Of a stretch of DNA of 64,000 nt, positions 45,756-56,100 are shown piece by piece. The stretch spans positions 1 to 64,000 of the forward strand of contig JAUNKY010000007.1 in the NCBI GenBank assembly GCA_030532515.1, read 5' to 3'. The notes beneath the pieces are model-generated. The model searched no databases and was not told where the DNA came from. It saw only the letters and a program-made list of their open reading frames with translations. The stretch comes from Actinomycetaceae bacterium (GTDB lineage: Bacteria > Actinomycetota > Actinomycetes > Actinomycetales > Actinomycetaceae). Each line of letters opens with the position of its first letter. Position 1 is the stretch's first letter. The translations under genes were made by a program, and so were the position numbers.

Positions 45756-47048
45756 TTGCATAATCTTCTCGGCCGCAAGACCAAAGCGTTGCAAGCAGCG
45801 ATTTTTTCCGCCTCAGCCACGCTGTTTCTGGGAGCTACCCTAGTTGCGCCCGTCCAAGCCGCCGAATCAAAAAACCCCTATCTGCCGCCGGTGACCGGCG
45901 ACGTTTTCGAGCATAAATCGTTCAAAAACCTGGTGCCCACGGAAATCCTTGCACCTGTAGCAAGCTTCCAACCCGCAGACATTCCGGTATTTGTATACGA
46001 TCACGAAACTAAAAAAGACTTCGCTGACGCCGACTTTGCGGTGCACATGCACTTGGTTGCCGGATCTCCCCAACAGGGCGTAACCGGTCTTCCGGAAAAA
46101 CCGATCCCCAATAAAGGGGGAGTTTTCTCCTTCCCCAGCGTAAAGTTCACCAAACCAGGCACGTACAAATTCGTTTACAGGCAAATTCCCCAAGTTGGTA
46201 AACACTTAGCTTACGACGAATCCCTGATCGTTCAAACGGTTGAGGTAACGCCTGTGGAAGGAACTTCCCACAAGTTCGCGACTACCTCTACCTACACGCA
46301 AGCCGGTAAGCCAGTATCTGCGCCTCGTTTCGAAAACCAGTATTCCACTCAGATTGAAAACTACCGTTGGGATTTGAACCTGGAAGGACGTTTGCAGTTA
46401 GCCTTCCAACACCAGCCGCAACCTATTAAAGCTGGCCAGTTCGCTGTAGAGGTAACGGCCTCTGCAGATAACCCGCAGGTAGCTAATGGCTCAATCCCTT
46501 CAGCTGTCGTTAAAGCTGGCAAAGTTTTGGTGGGTGCAGACGGCAAGCTAGACTTCGGTACCTGGCAGTTTAATCAACCGGGAACCTACGAATTTACGCT
46601 GACCCAGGTGGCAGGCCAAGACAAGGACGTCAAATATGATCTGACGCCAGTGCGAGTTTTGGTGCGCGTGGCCCGCCCCGCGCAGGCTCCGGCAGATGCG
46701 GTGCGCGATAGCGAGGGCTACTTGCATATTCGTCCGGCAGTGCAGTTCGTTAAGGGGAACCGTTTCTCTCCTAATATTGAGTTCACGAACCAGCTGTTGG
46801 CCCCGCTTCCGGTAGAAACTTTCGAAACAAAGGTCGAAACCCAAGAGATTCCATTCACTACGGTGGAAGAAGAGAATCCGGATGCTTTTGTTGGCACTCA
46901 AGAGGTGGCCAGCCCCGGGGTGAACGGGTTTAAGGAAGTTACCTTCAAACAGCGTTTCTTGGATGGGAAGCCGGCGGGTGATCCGCAGGTGATTACAGAA
47001 ACTGTGTTGCGCAAGATGGAACCGCGCGTAATTCGCAAGGGCATTTAG
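45756..47048 (+). CDS. Secreted pilin-repeat/G5 protein, ended early by an amber codon
   Basis: This 430-residue product has a signal peptide (about residues 1-36, ending VQAAES). Two repeats of the streptococcal-pilin isopeptide type follow: one with VKFTKPGTYKFVYRQIP near 130-143, one with WQFNQPGTYEFTLTQVAG near 270-287. A G5 domain (about 355-430) then ends in KMEPRVIRKGI and a TAG stop. The same frame continues without another stop to 47723, with a second G5 domain and a membrane tail. The paralogue downstream has KGTKP where this has KGI-stop-P, so a single AAG-to-TAG change explains it. The start is TTG at 45756, with AGGA six bases upstream. As it stands the protein would be secreted without an anchor. 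Confidence 0.75.
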   Translation: MHNLLGRKTKALQAAIFSASATLFLGATLVAPVQAAESKNPYLPPVTGDVFEHKSFKNLVPTEILAPVASFQPADIPVFVYDHETKKDFADADFAVHMHLVAGSPQQGVTGLPEKPIPNKGGVFSFPSVKFTKPGTYKFVYRQIPQVGKHLAYDESLIVQTVEVTPVEGTSHKFATTSTYTQAGKPVSAPRFENQYSTQIENYRWDLNLEGRLQLAFQHQPQPIKAGQFAVEVTASADNPQVANGSIPSAVVKAGKVLVGADGKLDFGTWQFNQPGTYEFTLTQVAGQDKDVKYDLTPVRVLVRVARPAQAPADAVRDSEGYLHIRPAVQFVKGNRFSPNIEFTNQLLAPLPVETFETKVETQEIPFTTVEEENPDAFVGTQEVASPGVNGFKEVTFKQRFLDGKPAGDPQVITETVLRKMEPRVIRKGI

Positions 47049-47723
47049 CCGCTTCCGGTGACTACTGAAGTTCTGCACGTGGCAGTTGATACGATTCCGG
47101 TGGAAACAGTTTTCGAAGAAGATACCACCTTGGGCTCTGGGCAGGTTATGTTAGTTTCCGAGGGCGCCCCTGGACAGGTAGAAGTGCGGACGGTGCAGAA
47201 TTACGTCGGCGGTGTAGCACAAGGTGAACCGCAGGTAATTCGTACGGTTATTCGCCCGATGGTTCCAACGGTGATTCGCCGCGGTGTAGAGATTGCCGGA
47301 GCGAATGGTGGAAAAGCTGCTGAGGAACCGGGTAGTGCCTTGCCTGGCACTGAGTTGGAGCAGGCTAAAGAACTGTTAGCAGCGGAACTGAATCAGACGG
47401 CGAATGCGCTGGAAAGCTCGGCGGAATTGGGGGTTTACGTGATTACGCGCCCTTCGATTCCAAAGGCTGCTGAAGCTGGTTCTACCGCAAGTATTGATGT
47501 GAAGAAACGTAAACAAGTAGCGGGCCCTGGAAAACAACAGCCGAATATTCTTAAGAAGCCTAAGAAGGATGCGCCTGAGCTGGTAGTGGCGAAACCAAAG
47601 CCGCGTTTAGTTAACACCGGGGCGGATGCAGGCACGCTTTTAGCAGCGGCAGCTTCGCTGGCGACGGTGGGGTTGTTTACCGTGGTGGCGATGCGCACGC
47701 GTAAGCGTCTTGGTGATGCGTAA
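47049..47723 (+). pseudogene. Cut-off C-terminal part of the surface protein (second G5 domain and sorting tail)
   Basis: This stretch continues the reading frame of the preceding gene after its TAG at 47046-47048. It encodes a G5 domain (about 75 residues, with PVETVFEEDTTLGSG and EPQVIRTVIRPMVPTVIRRG), a linker of about 105 residues, and a cell-wall-sorting-like end: LVNTGAD, a hydrophobic helix and RTRKRLGDA. The motif LVNTG departs from LPxTG. A GTG at 47058 could start a 221-residue product, but it would lack a signal peptide. It is best read as the separated end of one gene, unless the amber codon is read through. Confidence 0.7.
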
Positions 47724-47756
47724 GTAGATTAGTGAAAATAGTTAAGTTGTAAGTAT

Positions 47757-47780
47757 GTGCCAGCACGTGTGTGCTGGCAC
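47757..47780 (+). terminator. Hairpin after the surface protein gene
   Basis: A perfect 10-bp stem GTGCCAGCAC/GTGCTGGCAC with a GTGT loop. The T-rich tail (CTTTT) is 12 bases away, so termination is likely but not strong. Confidence 0.6.
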
Positions 47781-47924
47781 TATCTGTATGCTTTTCTGAG
47801 CGTTTATTCCCGGATTTCTAAGACGTACATCTCAAAATTGCTAGGTTTTGTAAACTCGCAATTTTGTTAGAATAGATTGGATTATTTCCCATCAATTCAG
47901 TGTCAATTATTAAAGGAACGTACT

Positions 47925-50900
47925 GTGCGTTTGTTACCTAGCCGATTTATGCTGTCTTTAAAAACACTTTTAGCGACAGTTATTTCCGTACTTCTGGTAG
48001 CCACCCTGACTTCTCAAGCAGCGCAGGCAACTGATGCTACTTCTAATGCTGAAGCGCAACAGATGTGGCAGCAAATTGCTGACGACTACCGAGGAGTTAC
48101 TTATCTGGACTTGATCCGATTCAAGTACCCGCAACCAGGAGCGTCTGATTCTCTAACTGCACGCAGTGCTCTGCGTCAAGAAGGGGTAGCTTCACCTACT
48201 CAAGATCAGGTGAAGGAAAAGGCCCAGCAGTTAAAGGGATTGGAACTATCTTTAGAGCCTACTTTTAACGAGGTTAAAGCTGAACTCGATACGCTTATGC
48301 CATACCTGCTGGTAGCGGACAATTATCCGGCAGGAGCCGTTGAGTTTCTCCGTAATAATAAGCAGAGCATCCTGCTAGGTCTAACCTATATGAAGCACTA
48401 CTATAGCTTCAAAATTGGTGAGAAACCATTCTTCTCTTGGATGGTTGAAAATAAGGGTGACTACAACTTAGAAACCATTTCTCTTATGGGATTCTTTGAA
48501 GAGATCGGGCGTCGCCCCTCAGTTAGCCTTTATCGTGGGCGCTTGGCGGATAGATTCTACAATGACTACCTGCGTACTTACCTTCGCAAAGCAAACTTGG
48601 GTGAACTAATCTCCGCAGAGCGAAAGCTCCGTACTGGCGAAACCACTAGTGACGAGGAATGGTTCCTCTCCCAGGTGAAGGCTCACGTGTTGGACTTGGG
48701 ACGAACTCATCGACTCTACTCGAAACTTACTGATAACACTGATCGAGGTGTGGTTACCCGTTCTCAGTTACTGACCCTTCTTGCTCTGAAAGAGCCTTCT
48801 GTCTACGTGCTGAACACGGATTGGACGATCCACTATGGTTTAACTTCCCTCTATGGTGGGGCAGATAATCCACAGTTCCTTCAGAAACTATCTGCCACTG
48901 GAAAAGAACAGATCGCCCACTATGACTTCTGGTCTCGTATTCACGCGCCAAATGTTTCTTTGCATGATCGTCCATATGTGATGGTTGTCGATGCTATGTT
49001 GCGTAGCAAACAATTTGGAGAGAGAGCACGTGAACGTTGGTCTCCTTGGTATGGGCAGAATGTTGAACCCGGTGTGCGGGACTTCTTCCTAACCTCCGAC
49101 TTGTACGCGATCACTTTCACGAATGCTCAAGCGGCAGCAGAAGGTGAAGTTATTCGCTACTACATGCAGGAAGCCCTGGGGCAACCTGGGGTAGCCACCT
49201 ACAGTCACGAACTCACCCACATGTATGACAAAACAACATACTTTGATGGACATGGGCGTCGCGCGACTTTGAAGGTAGAAGACTATGCACGTGGTTTGTT
49301 AGAAACTGAAAATAACACCCAACCCGTAGATGGGGGACAGGCTCTTCACGGACCTATTTTTAATCTGAACACTGCTTTCGAACTGGGGCAAAAGCGCCTG
49401 CAGAATCAGTCTCCGACGCGTTTCCAGACCCCTGACGACATTGGCGAGTATATGCGTGGCTTCTTCGATGTGGTCTATAGCTTAGACGCTATGGAAGCCG
49501 AGGCTATTTTGGAATTGGGTAACGCCGATAAAGCTTTGATGCTGAATAAAGTTTCAGTCGCATTAGACCCCAATGAAAAACCATTGCGAGGTGCGAACAC
49601 CGTCTATTCGAAGGATGTCTTTGAGCGAATTAGTGAAGCTGAAGCAGCTAATCTGCAGTCCCTCGATAACCTGGTTGACCAAAATATTGTTTCCTCCCGT
49701 CTGCTACCGAAGGGAACTGCTAACTCAGCAACGGAAGCAAAAGTAAACACCTACATTGTAGTGCCGATTTTCGAACCAGCTTACGCAGGTCTAAACTCAC
49801 CAACGGGGGCTACAGGCGGTTTCCTCTTCCGCCGTTATGCCCACGAACTATTAGGTGAGTTCGGCTGGCGTGACGGGTTTGTCCCTTATGTTTCTGATAA
49901 GCACGGGAACGAAAACGGTGCATTGAACGCCATTTTGGCTCAGTACAACGGTTCCATGGCTGAGTTTAAAAAAGCTATGTTCAAACGTCGTACTGACAAA
50001 TACGATCTGATGAAGCCTGCGGGCGGCTACGAGAATGCTGACCAGATGAAGGCAGCGATGAAGACAGCAGTCGCTGCGGACTTGGCAACTATTAAGAACG
50101 GCATTGCTCACCCGATTCCGTACACTGACCGTTCCGTGAGAGCTAAGGAAATTCATAATCTCAAGAAGAAGATTCTGCAAGATTACTTGGTTTCCACCAG
50201 CGACTTCCGCACTTCCATCTATAAGGAAGACTACAGCTGGGAAGCACCTTTAACCGCTCAGGTGACTTTGCAAGAAAGGACTCAAACCGTAGCCTTCCAG
50301 CCAGGTGACTTCAAGCTACGTGTGGTTGCTAACCAGGCTAACCCTGCAAAGGTAACGCAGGTGGCGTCCTCGGAAATCTCTGTGCCGGCAGACGGCCGCG
50401 TGGACCTGACCAAGTGGGTATTCCCTAAGGCCGGTACTTACCGTTTCACCGTCGAACAGGTTGCGGGCACCAACCCAGCTATCGAATACGACACCCAGGC
50501 AGTTGAGATTACGGTGGTTGCTGCTGAACCAGCGCAAACCCCGCAGAACCCAACTCGCGATGCAGGCGGCGCCGTGGTTCTTCAGGTGAAACCAACCTTC
50601 ACTAAGGCTGGACAAACTGTAAACGAAATTAGCTTCGCTAATCAGGTAAAGCCTCGTTCGGCAACCTACCGCCCAGCTGGGATTCCGGTTGAACTCAAGC
50701 AAGGTGATCAGGATGTTGCCTTCTTTGACGCAGATTTCGCAGTTCGCGTTACTTTAGGTGACGACGCTCCAGCGGCAGGCATGACCGGCCTGACGACTGA
50801 AGAATACGGAAATAGTGGCAAGCAGTTCGTAGTAGGCGAACTGACCTTCACTAAGCCAGGTACTTACAAGCTCACCTACACGCAGGTGCCACAAAACGAT

Positions 50901-52460
50901 CAGAGCATCGTCTATGACGAGGTTCCGGTAGTAGAAACCATTGTGGTCGCTGCGCACCCAACTGACGCTACTAAGTTCGTGGTTTCTTCAACTTACCAAA
51001 AGGGCACTGCCGCAACCGATACTCCAAAGTTCACGAATACCAAGAAACCAGTTGCCCCTGTGGTGACTTATCGGGAAACGACTGAACAAGTTGTGATCGA
51101 AATTGAAGAAGAGATCATCAAAGATCCTGAACTGTATGAAAATGTAGTTCGCACTGACGCAGTGGGAGAAACCGGTCTGCGAGAAATCACCAAACGCCAA
51201 CGTCTGGAAGACGGTAAGCCAGTAGGCGAACCGGAAATTATCAAGGACGTTGTCGTAAGGGAAATGAAGAAGAAGGTTATTCGCCAGGGAACTAAGCCTC
51301 TGGAGAAGTACCGCTGGGAATTGCCGATCACCGTGCAGGTTAAGCTCACTGAAAACGACCAGCCCAAGGCTTTCGCCGCGGGAGATTTCCAGGTGAACGT
51401 AGTGGCGGCTGATTCTAACCCAGCAGCGGTTGAGAACTTGCCAACTGGTCCAGTTTCTGTGGCTGCTGACGGTTCGGTAAATCTGGGTACCTGGGCTTTC
51501 TTCAAGGCCGGTGACTACTCTTTCACTCTGACTCAGACGGTGGTTAATTCGGCGAATACGCTTCACGATGGCAAGCCGATTGTGGTGAAAATTCGCGTTG
51601 AACGCCCAGCAACTGCCCCACAGGGGAGCCAGCCGGGTGCGGATGGTTTCATCGTGGTTGCCCCAACGATTACTTTCGAAAAGGAAGGTCAGCCACTTAC
51701 CGAGCTGACTTTCGAAAACCAATACAATGCTCCGAAGCCAGTGGAAACCTATGAGGACACGGTTGAGGAAGTGGCAATTGAGGTAACTACCGTAGAAGAA
51801 ATTGATCCTGAGGCTTATGTGGGCACTGAGGTTGTGGTTTCTGCTGGTAAGCCGGGGGTAATGACGATTACTAAGCGTCAGCGACTTTTGGATGGTAAAC
51901 CAGTAGGCGAACCAGAAGTTGTTTCACGCGTGGAAACTGTAAAGATGGAGCCTCGCGTAGTTCGCAAGGGAACCAAGCCTCGCCCGGTAGTCGCTGAAAA
52001 GGTGACCGTTGAGGTGAAGCCGATTCCAATTGAAACTGTGGTGCGTGAAGACAATACGTTGGATTTGGGAATCATTGAGATTATTTCCGAGGGCGCCGAA
52101 GGAACTTTGGAGATTAAGACCGTGCAACCAACTGTTGACGGTGTTCCGCAGGGGAATCCAACGGTTACTGAAACAGTTTTGAAGCCAATGGAACCAAAGG
52201 TTGTCCGTAAGGGAACTAAGCCTATCCGCAAGGTAGGTGAAGCTTTGATCATCGATCTGCCAAACCTGGAAATTCCTGAGGTAACCACTCCACAGGCGCC
52301 AAAGCCAACGGTGGAGGTTTCGCCAAAGGTTCAGGTTGTGCAGCCACGGCCAACCTTGCCAGCTACCGGTAGCACTGCCGGGTGGCTGGTGGCCGCCACT
52401 GTGCTACTGGCGTTGCTGGGGGCTGCGGGGATTGTTCTTTCTAAGCGCGGAAAGAAATAG
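47925..52460 (+). CDS. LPxTG-anchored M26-type zinc metalloprotease with pilin-type and G5 repeats
   Basis: This 1511-residue surface protein has a signal peptide (about residues 1-36, ending AAQA). An M26-like (IgA1 protease/ZmpA-C type) catalytic region extends to about 765, with zinc motif HELTH at 428-432 and the family follow-on DxxxYFDGHGRR. Pilin-isopeptide-type repeats lie near 769-912, 912-1044 and 1126-1274. G5 domains lie near 1044-1126, 1274-1351 and 1351-1431. The sorting signal LPATG is at 1478-1482 with a helix and the tail KRGKK. Streptococcal M26 enzymes carry G5 and LPxTG on the N-terminal side; here both are C-terminal. The GTG start at 47925 follows AAAGGA by eight bases. 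The substrate (IgA1 or another host protein) is unknown. No sortase gene is in the window. Confidence 0.88.
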   Translation: MRLLPSRFMLSLKTLLATVISVLLVATLTSQAAQATDATSNAEAQQMWQQIADDYRGVTYLDLIRFKYPQPGASDSLTARSALRQEGVASPTQDQVKEKAQQLKGLELSLEPTFNEVKAELDTLMPYLLVADNYPAGAVEFLRNNKQSILLGLTYMKHYYSFKIGEKPFFSWMVENKGDYNLETISLMGFFEEIGRRPSVSLYRGRLADRFYNDYLRTYLRKANLGELISAERKLRTGETTSDEEWFLSQVKAHVLDLGRTHRLYSKLTDNTDRGVVTRSQLLTLLALKEPSVYVLNTDWTIHYGLTSLYGGADNPQFLQKLSATGKEQIAHYDFWSRIHAPNVSLHDRPYVMVVDAMLRSKQFGERARERWSPWYGQNVEPGVRDFFLTSDLYAITFTNAQAAAEGEVIRYYMQEALGQPGVATYSHELTHMYDKTTYFDGHGRRATLKVEDYARGLLETENNTQPVDGGQALHGPIFNLNTAFELGQKRLQNQSPTRFQTPDDIGEYMRGFFDVVYSLDAMEAEAILELGNADKALMLNKVSVALDPNEKPLRGANTVYSKDVFERISEAEAANLQSLDNLVDQNIVSSRLLPKGTANSATEAKVNTYIVVPIFEPAYAGLNSPTGATGGFLFRRYAHELLGEFGWRDGFVPYVSDKHGNENGALNAILAQYNGSMAEFKKAMFKRRTDKYDLMKPAGGYENADQMKAAMKTAVAADLATIKNGIAHPIPYTDRSVRAKEIHNLKKKILQDYLVSTSDFRTSIYKEDYSWEAPLTAQVTLQERTQTVAFQPGDFKLRVVANQANPAKVTQVASSEISVPADGRVDLTKWVFPKAGTYRFTVEQVAGTNPAIEYDTQAVEITVVAAEPAQTPQNPTRDAGGAVVLQVKPTFTKAGQTVNEISFANQVKPRSATYRPAGIPVELKQGDQDVAFFDADFAVRVTLGDDAPAAGMTGLTTEEYGNSGKQFVVGELTFTKPGTYKLTYTQVPQNDQSIVYDEVPVVETIVVAAHPTDATKFVVSSTYQKGTAATDTPKFTNTKKPVAPVVTYRETTEQVVIEIEEEIIKDPELYENVVRTDAVGETGLREITKRQRLEDGKPVGEPEIIKDVVVREMKKKVIRQGTKPLEKYRWELPITVQVKLTENDQPKAFAAGDFQVNVVAADSNPAAVENLPTGPVSVAADGSVNLGTWAFFKAGDYSFTLTQTVVNSANTLHDGKPIVVKIRVERPATAPQGSQPGADGFIVVAPTITFEKEGQPLTELTFENQYNAPKPVETYEDTVEEVAIEVTTVEEIDPEAYVGTEVVVSAGKPGVMTITKRQRLLDGKPVGEPEVVSRVETVKMEPRVVRKGTKPRPVVAEKVTVEVKPIPIETVVREDNTLDLGIIEIISEGAEGTLEIKTVQPTVDGVPQGNPTVTETVLKPMEPKVVRKGTKPIRKVGEALIIDLPNLEIPEVTTPQAPKPTVEVSPKVQVVQPRPTLPATGSTAGWLVAATVLLALLGAAGIVLSKRGKK

Positions 52461-52480
52461 GGCCTTTAGGTAGCTGAACT

Positions 52481-52525
52481 AAGCCGTCCGGTTAAGATTG
52501 AAATCTTAACCGGACGGCTTGTTTT
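52481..52525 (+). terminator. Terminator after the M26-type protease gene
   Basis: A perfect 19-bp stem (52481-52499 with 52502-52520) with a two-base loop, then GTTTT. It lies 20 bases after the stop codon. Confidence 0.92.
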
Positions 52526-52849
52526 ATGCACAAAACCGCGTTGTCTGATGTGTTAACGTATTTGGTGCGCTTGATGACAATGCTTGTATGGCGAATTGCT
52601 TCATCAAGATGGGTGTAAGCAATTGGTGACTGACAGAAGTCGATGGTTTTGCTTGCGATAGGCGGGGAGTGGTTGGGGTGAGTCGAAAAGCAAAAGTGCT
52701 CCAATGTAACGCCGGTTATCTTCCTCGTATATAAAACTAGGGAATTTCCTAATGCTAGTTTGCTCACTTTTGTGATTGGTGCAGAGCGGCAGTGCGGATG
52801 CTGAAAAGATTAAGACTGTGCTGATTTTTGCTTTGGCGAGGATGTTTTA

Positions 52850-53023
52850 ATGGAGTTAGAAACTCGGCTAGATACCATGGGTAGTTTATTTACAGAATTG
52901 ATGTCTAGCGTAAATTACTTCAGTTATCCAGTAAAAAAGATATTTGAATTTTATGGAAAAAGTTCTGCCGAATGGAAAGGCGCAATAATTAACCAACTAC
53001 GGCTGAATGGCAAAGACCTTTAA
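52850..53023 (+). CDS. Possible 57-residue small protein in the AT-rich 52461-53127 gap
   Basis: This short open frame begins MELETRLDTMGSLF and ends LRLNGKDL. Its ATG is preceded by GAGGA at a seven-base spacing, which is close to ideal. The protein looks amphipathic and has no signal peptide. I do not recognise it. It lies 104 bases before the SdrD-type adhesin gene on the same strand, in sequence visibly richer in A and T than the neighbours. The rest of the 667-base gap holds the protease terminator and no other supported feature. Chance cannot be ruled out for a frame this short. Confidence 0.4.
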   Translation: MELETRLDTMGSLFTELMSSVNYFSYPVKKIFEFYGKSSAEWKGAIINQLRLNGKDL

Positions 53024-53127
53024 ACTCCTTGTCAAAACTATTGCGTCAGAGTTGTAATAGCGGTAGCATTTAGGAGATTCTATCCACAACTATGCCTTCT
53101 GGGTATACAAACTAGGAAGAAAGCAAG

Positions 53128-56100
53128 ATGGTTAAGCATGCAAAAAGGGCTGCGGAACCTGCTAAAGCGCGTCTAAAGCGCATTAAGCAAGGGGCAGCAG
53201 TGCTGGTATCTGCAATGGTCTTGGCGCTGATTGCTCCATTTGTGGGAGTCACTCCTGCAACGGCAGCTATCAACCCGCAGATCGTAGTCTCTGACATCTC
53301 ACTGGTTAAAGTTGAAAACGCGTCTGGTGGACAACAGTACCCAGGACGCCAAATCTACCGCTGGGATTTCGCCAAACTGAGCTTCAAATGGAACGCCACC
53401 CAAGCGAATCCAGCACTAAAGAACGGTGACAGCTTCACCGTTGAACTACCCTCGGCATTGCACTTGGTGGAATCAACTCGCCCAGTGAATATCACCATGG
53501 GATCTGATCCAACTGTCTACGGTACCTGTGAGCGGGCAGAAACCCTGTTGACCTGTACCTTCAACGACAAAGTTGACGAACGAGTTGCTGCTGGATTCAG
53601 CGCCTTCCAAGGCGACGGTGAAGTAATCGTTCAGGCTTTCGAAGTCACTGACGCTAATACAGTTCCAATTAAGATCAACAACGCTGATACTAAGACAATC
53701 GATCTGCCTGGCAACACTCCAATCCAAGATCGCCCACAGGTCTACGAACCAACCGCCGCTTTGGATAAGAGCTCCTATTCTATTAACGGTAAGTCAACCG
53801 AAATTCTCTGGCAGATTAAGATCGGCACCCAGCGTCTGGCTGAAGCCTACCAAAATGCCGGTGTACAAAAGCCTTTCGACGGTAACACCGTCCACACCTT
53901 TGAACTAACCGACATGCTGGGCCCAGGTCAGATCTTCTCTAGCCTGGCGGACTTCAAGTTACAGCGCTGGCAGGGTGTGGGAGACACCTCTCAAGCTGAC
54001 ATCGGCCAGAACCAAGGCGTAGTTGCTACCGGTGACGGTCAAGGAGACCGTTTTAAGGTCACGGTAAATCTGGAACAGCCAACGGTAAATGGCACTAAGG
54101 CCAATATTCGTATCACTGGTCCATTTGAACCAAATACCAACTACATTCTGCACTACAAGTCCAAGCCAGCTGATGGTGCGGGCACACCAGGAATGGTGAA
54201 GCCAGGCTTCGAATACACGAACCGAATTGCAGGAACCTTAGAAGGCGTCCAGCTGGACAACGAACACACCATTTCTTACACCGATGCTTCCATCGTTACC
54301 ATTCAGATGGAACAAGGTTTTGGTAGCTTCGCAGTGGCAAAAACTGTTGCCGGACCAAAAGCTTTTGAAATTCCAGCTGACACGAAGTTCCCAGTGAACT
54401 TCACCTGGACTTTGCCACGTGGCCTAACCGTAGATAATTACGGAAACTGGCAGGCGCCTGGACAGGTAAACAACACTAAGACCGGTGGTACTGCCAGCCT
54501 AGAAGTAACTGCTGGTAACACCACCGCTTTCCGCGGTACCTTCCCTGAAGGAACCGTAATTACTCTCTCTGAAGACCTCTCTAAAGTAAATGCTCCTGCA
54601 GACACTGCCTGGAATACTCCAGTATTTATGGTAGGCGGACAGCAAACCAACACTTTCACGGTAGAGAACCAGAAGGTTACCATCGCAACCCTCAGCAACA
54701 GCTTGAAGACTGCAGAACGTCCCCGCGTCTCGGTAGGTGACTACGTTTGGAAGGACGTAAACCGCGATGGGCTGCAAGACAAGACTGACGTACCGCTGCA
54801 GGGAGTTGAACTAACTATCTCCCGCACTGACGACCAGCCTGTGCTGAAGTATGATGGCACTCCTTACACTGTAACGACTACCACCAGTGATACTGGTGCC
54901 TACCTCTTCAAGGATCTGCAAGTACTGCCACAGGGCATTAAGTACAAAGTCACCGTGACCAACGGTGTCCCAGCGGGGCTTTTACCAACCACTGCCGGAG
55001 CAAATAACGGTGCCGCAGATAACGACTCTTCAACCGGCTTTGCGATTGCCCGTGAATTACCTGCAAACGGTGATTCCGACATGACCTTAGACTTCGGCTA
55101 CGTAGAACCTCAAAAGGTTTCCGTGGGCGATAAGGTCTGGGAAGATACCAACAAGGACGGTCGTCAAGATAACGGTGAACCCGGTATTGACGGTGTCACC
55201 TTGACCATTTCTCGTACTGATGGTCAGCCAGTTAAGAAGTTTGACGGCACCGACTACACTACGACTACTAAGACTGAAAATGGCGGCGTATACAACTTCA
55301 CTGACCTGCAGGCTCTGCCTACTGGTACTCAGTACGTTGTAACTGTCACTAACCCAGCTGGATACCAGCCAACTAAGGAAAACCAAGGTGACAAGGCAGG
55401 GGACTCCTCAACTGGTTCCGCTACCTCTACTGATCTGCCTAACAATGGCGATAACGACCCAACTTTGGACTTCGGTTTCATCCGTCCAAAGGTGTCCGTT
55501 GGTGACTATGTTTGGGTAGATAAGAACGACAACGGTCTGCAAGACGATGGCGCCGACTCTGGCATTGCCGGAATCGCACTGCAAATCACCGGCCCAGACG
55601 GATTCACCCCACGTGAAACCACTACCGGCCCAGACGGAAAGTACCTCTTTAGCGACCTACCAGCTTTAACTGCCGGTCAAAAGTACACCGTAACCATCAT
55701 CGACAATGCTGATAATCGTGCCAAACTGGCCGCTTACAACCCAGCTAAGGAAAACCAGGGCAACGATCGTAAACTGGATTCCTCTACTAACACCACCGAT
55801 ACCATCGCTGAACTGGCTATCGACGGAGCAGAAGATCTTTCGCTGGACTTCGGTTTCGTTAAGAAGCCTGCTGTTTCTGTGGGTGATTATGTGTGGCATG
55901 ATGTGAACCGTGATGGTTTGCAAGATGCTACTGATGTGCCTTTGCAGGATGTGGTTCTGACTATTTCTCGTACTGATGGTCAGCCGGTTTTGAAGTATGA
56001 CGGTACTGCGTACACCACGACTACTAAGACCGATAAGGATGGTAAGTACCTGTTTGAGAACTTGCAGGTGCTGCCTGATGGTGTGATGTACAAGGTTGAA

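Noticed and set aside
52492..52767. A 91-codon minus-strand frame after the protease gene
   Set aside because: It runs into the terminator hairpin, has no ribosome site, and reads as ordinary non-coding AT-rich DNA.
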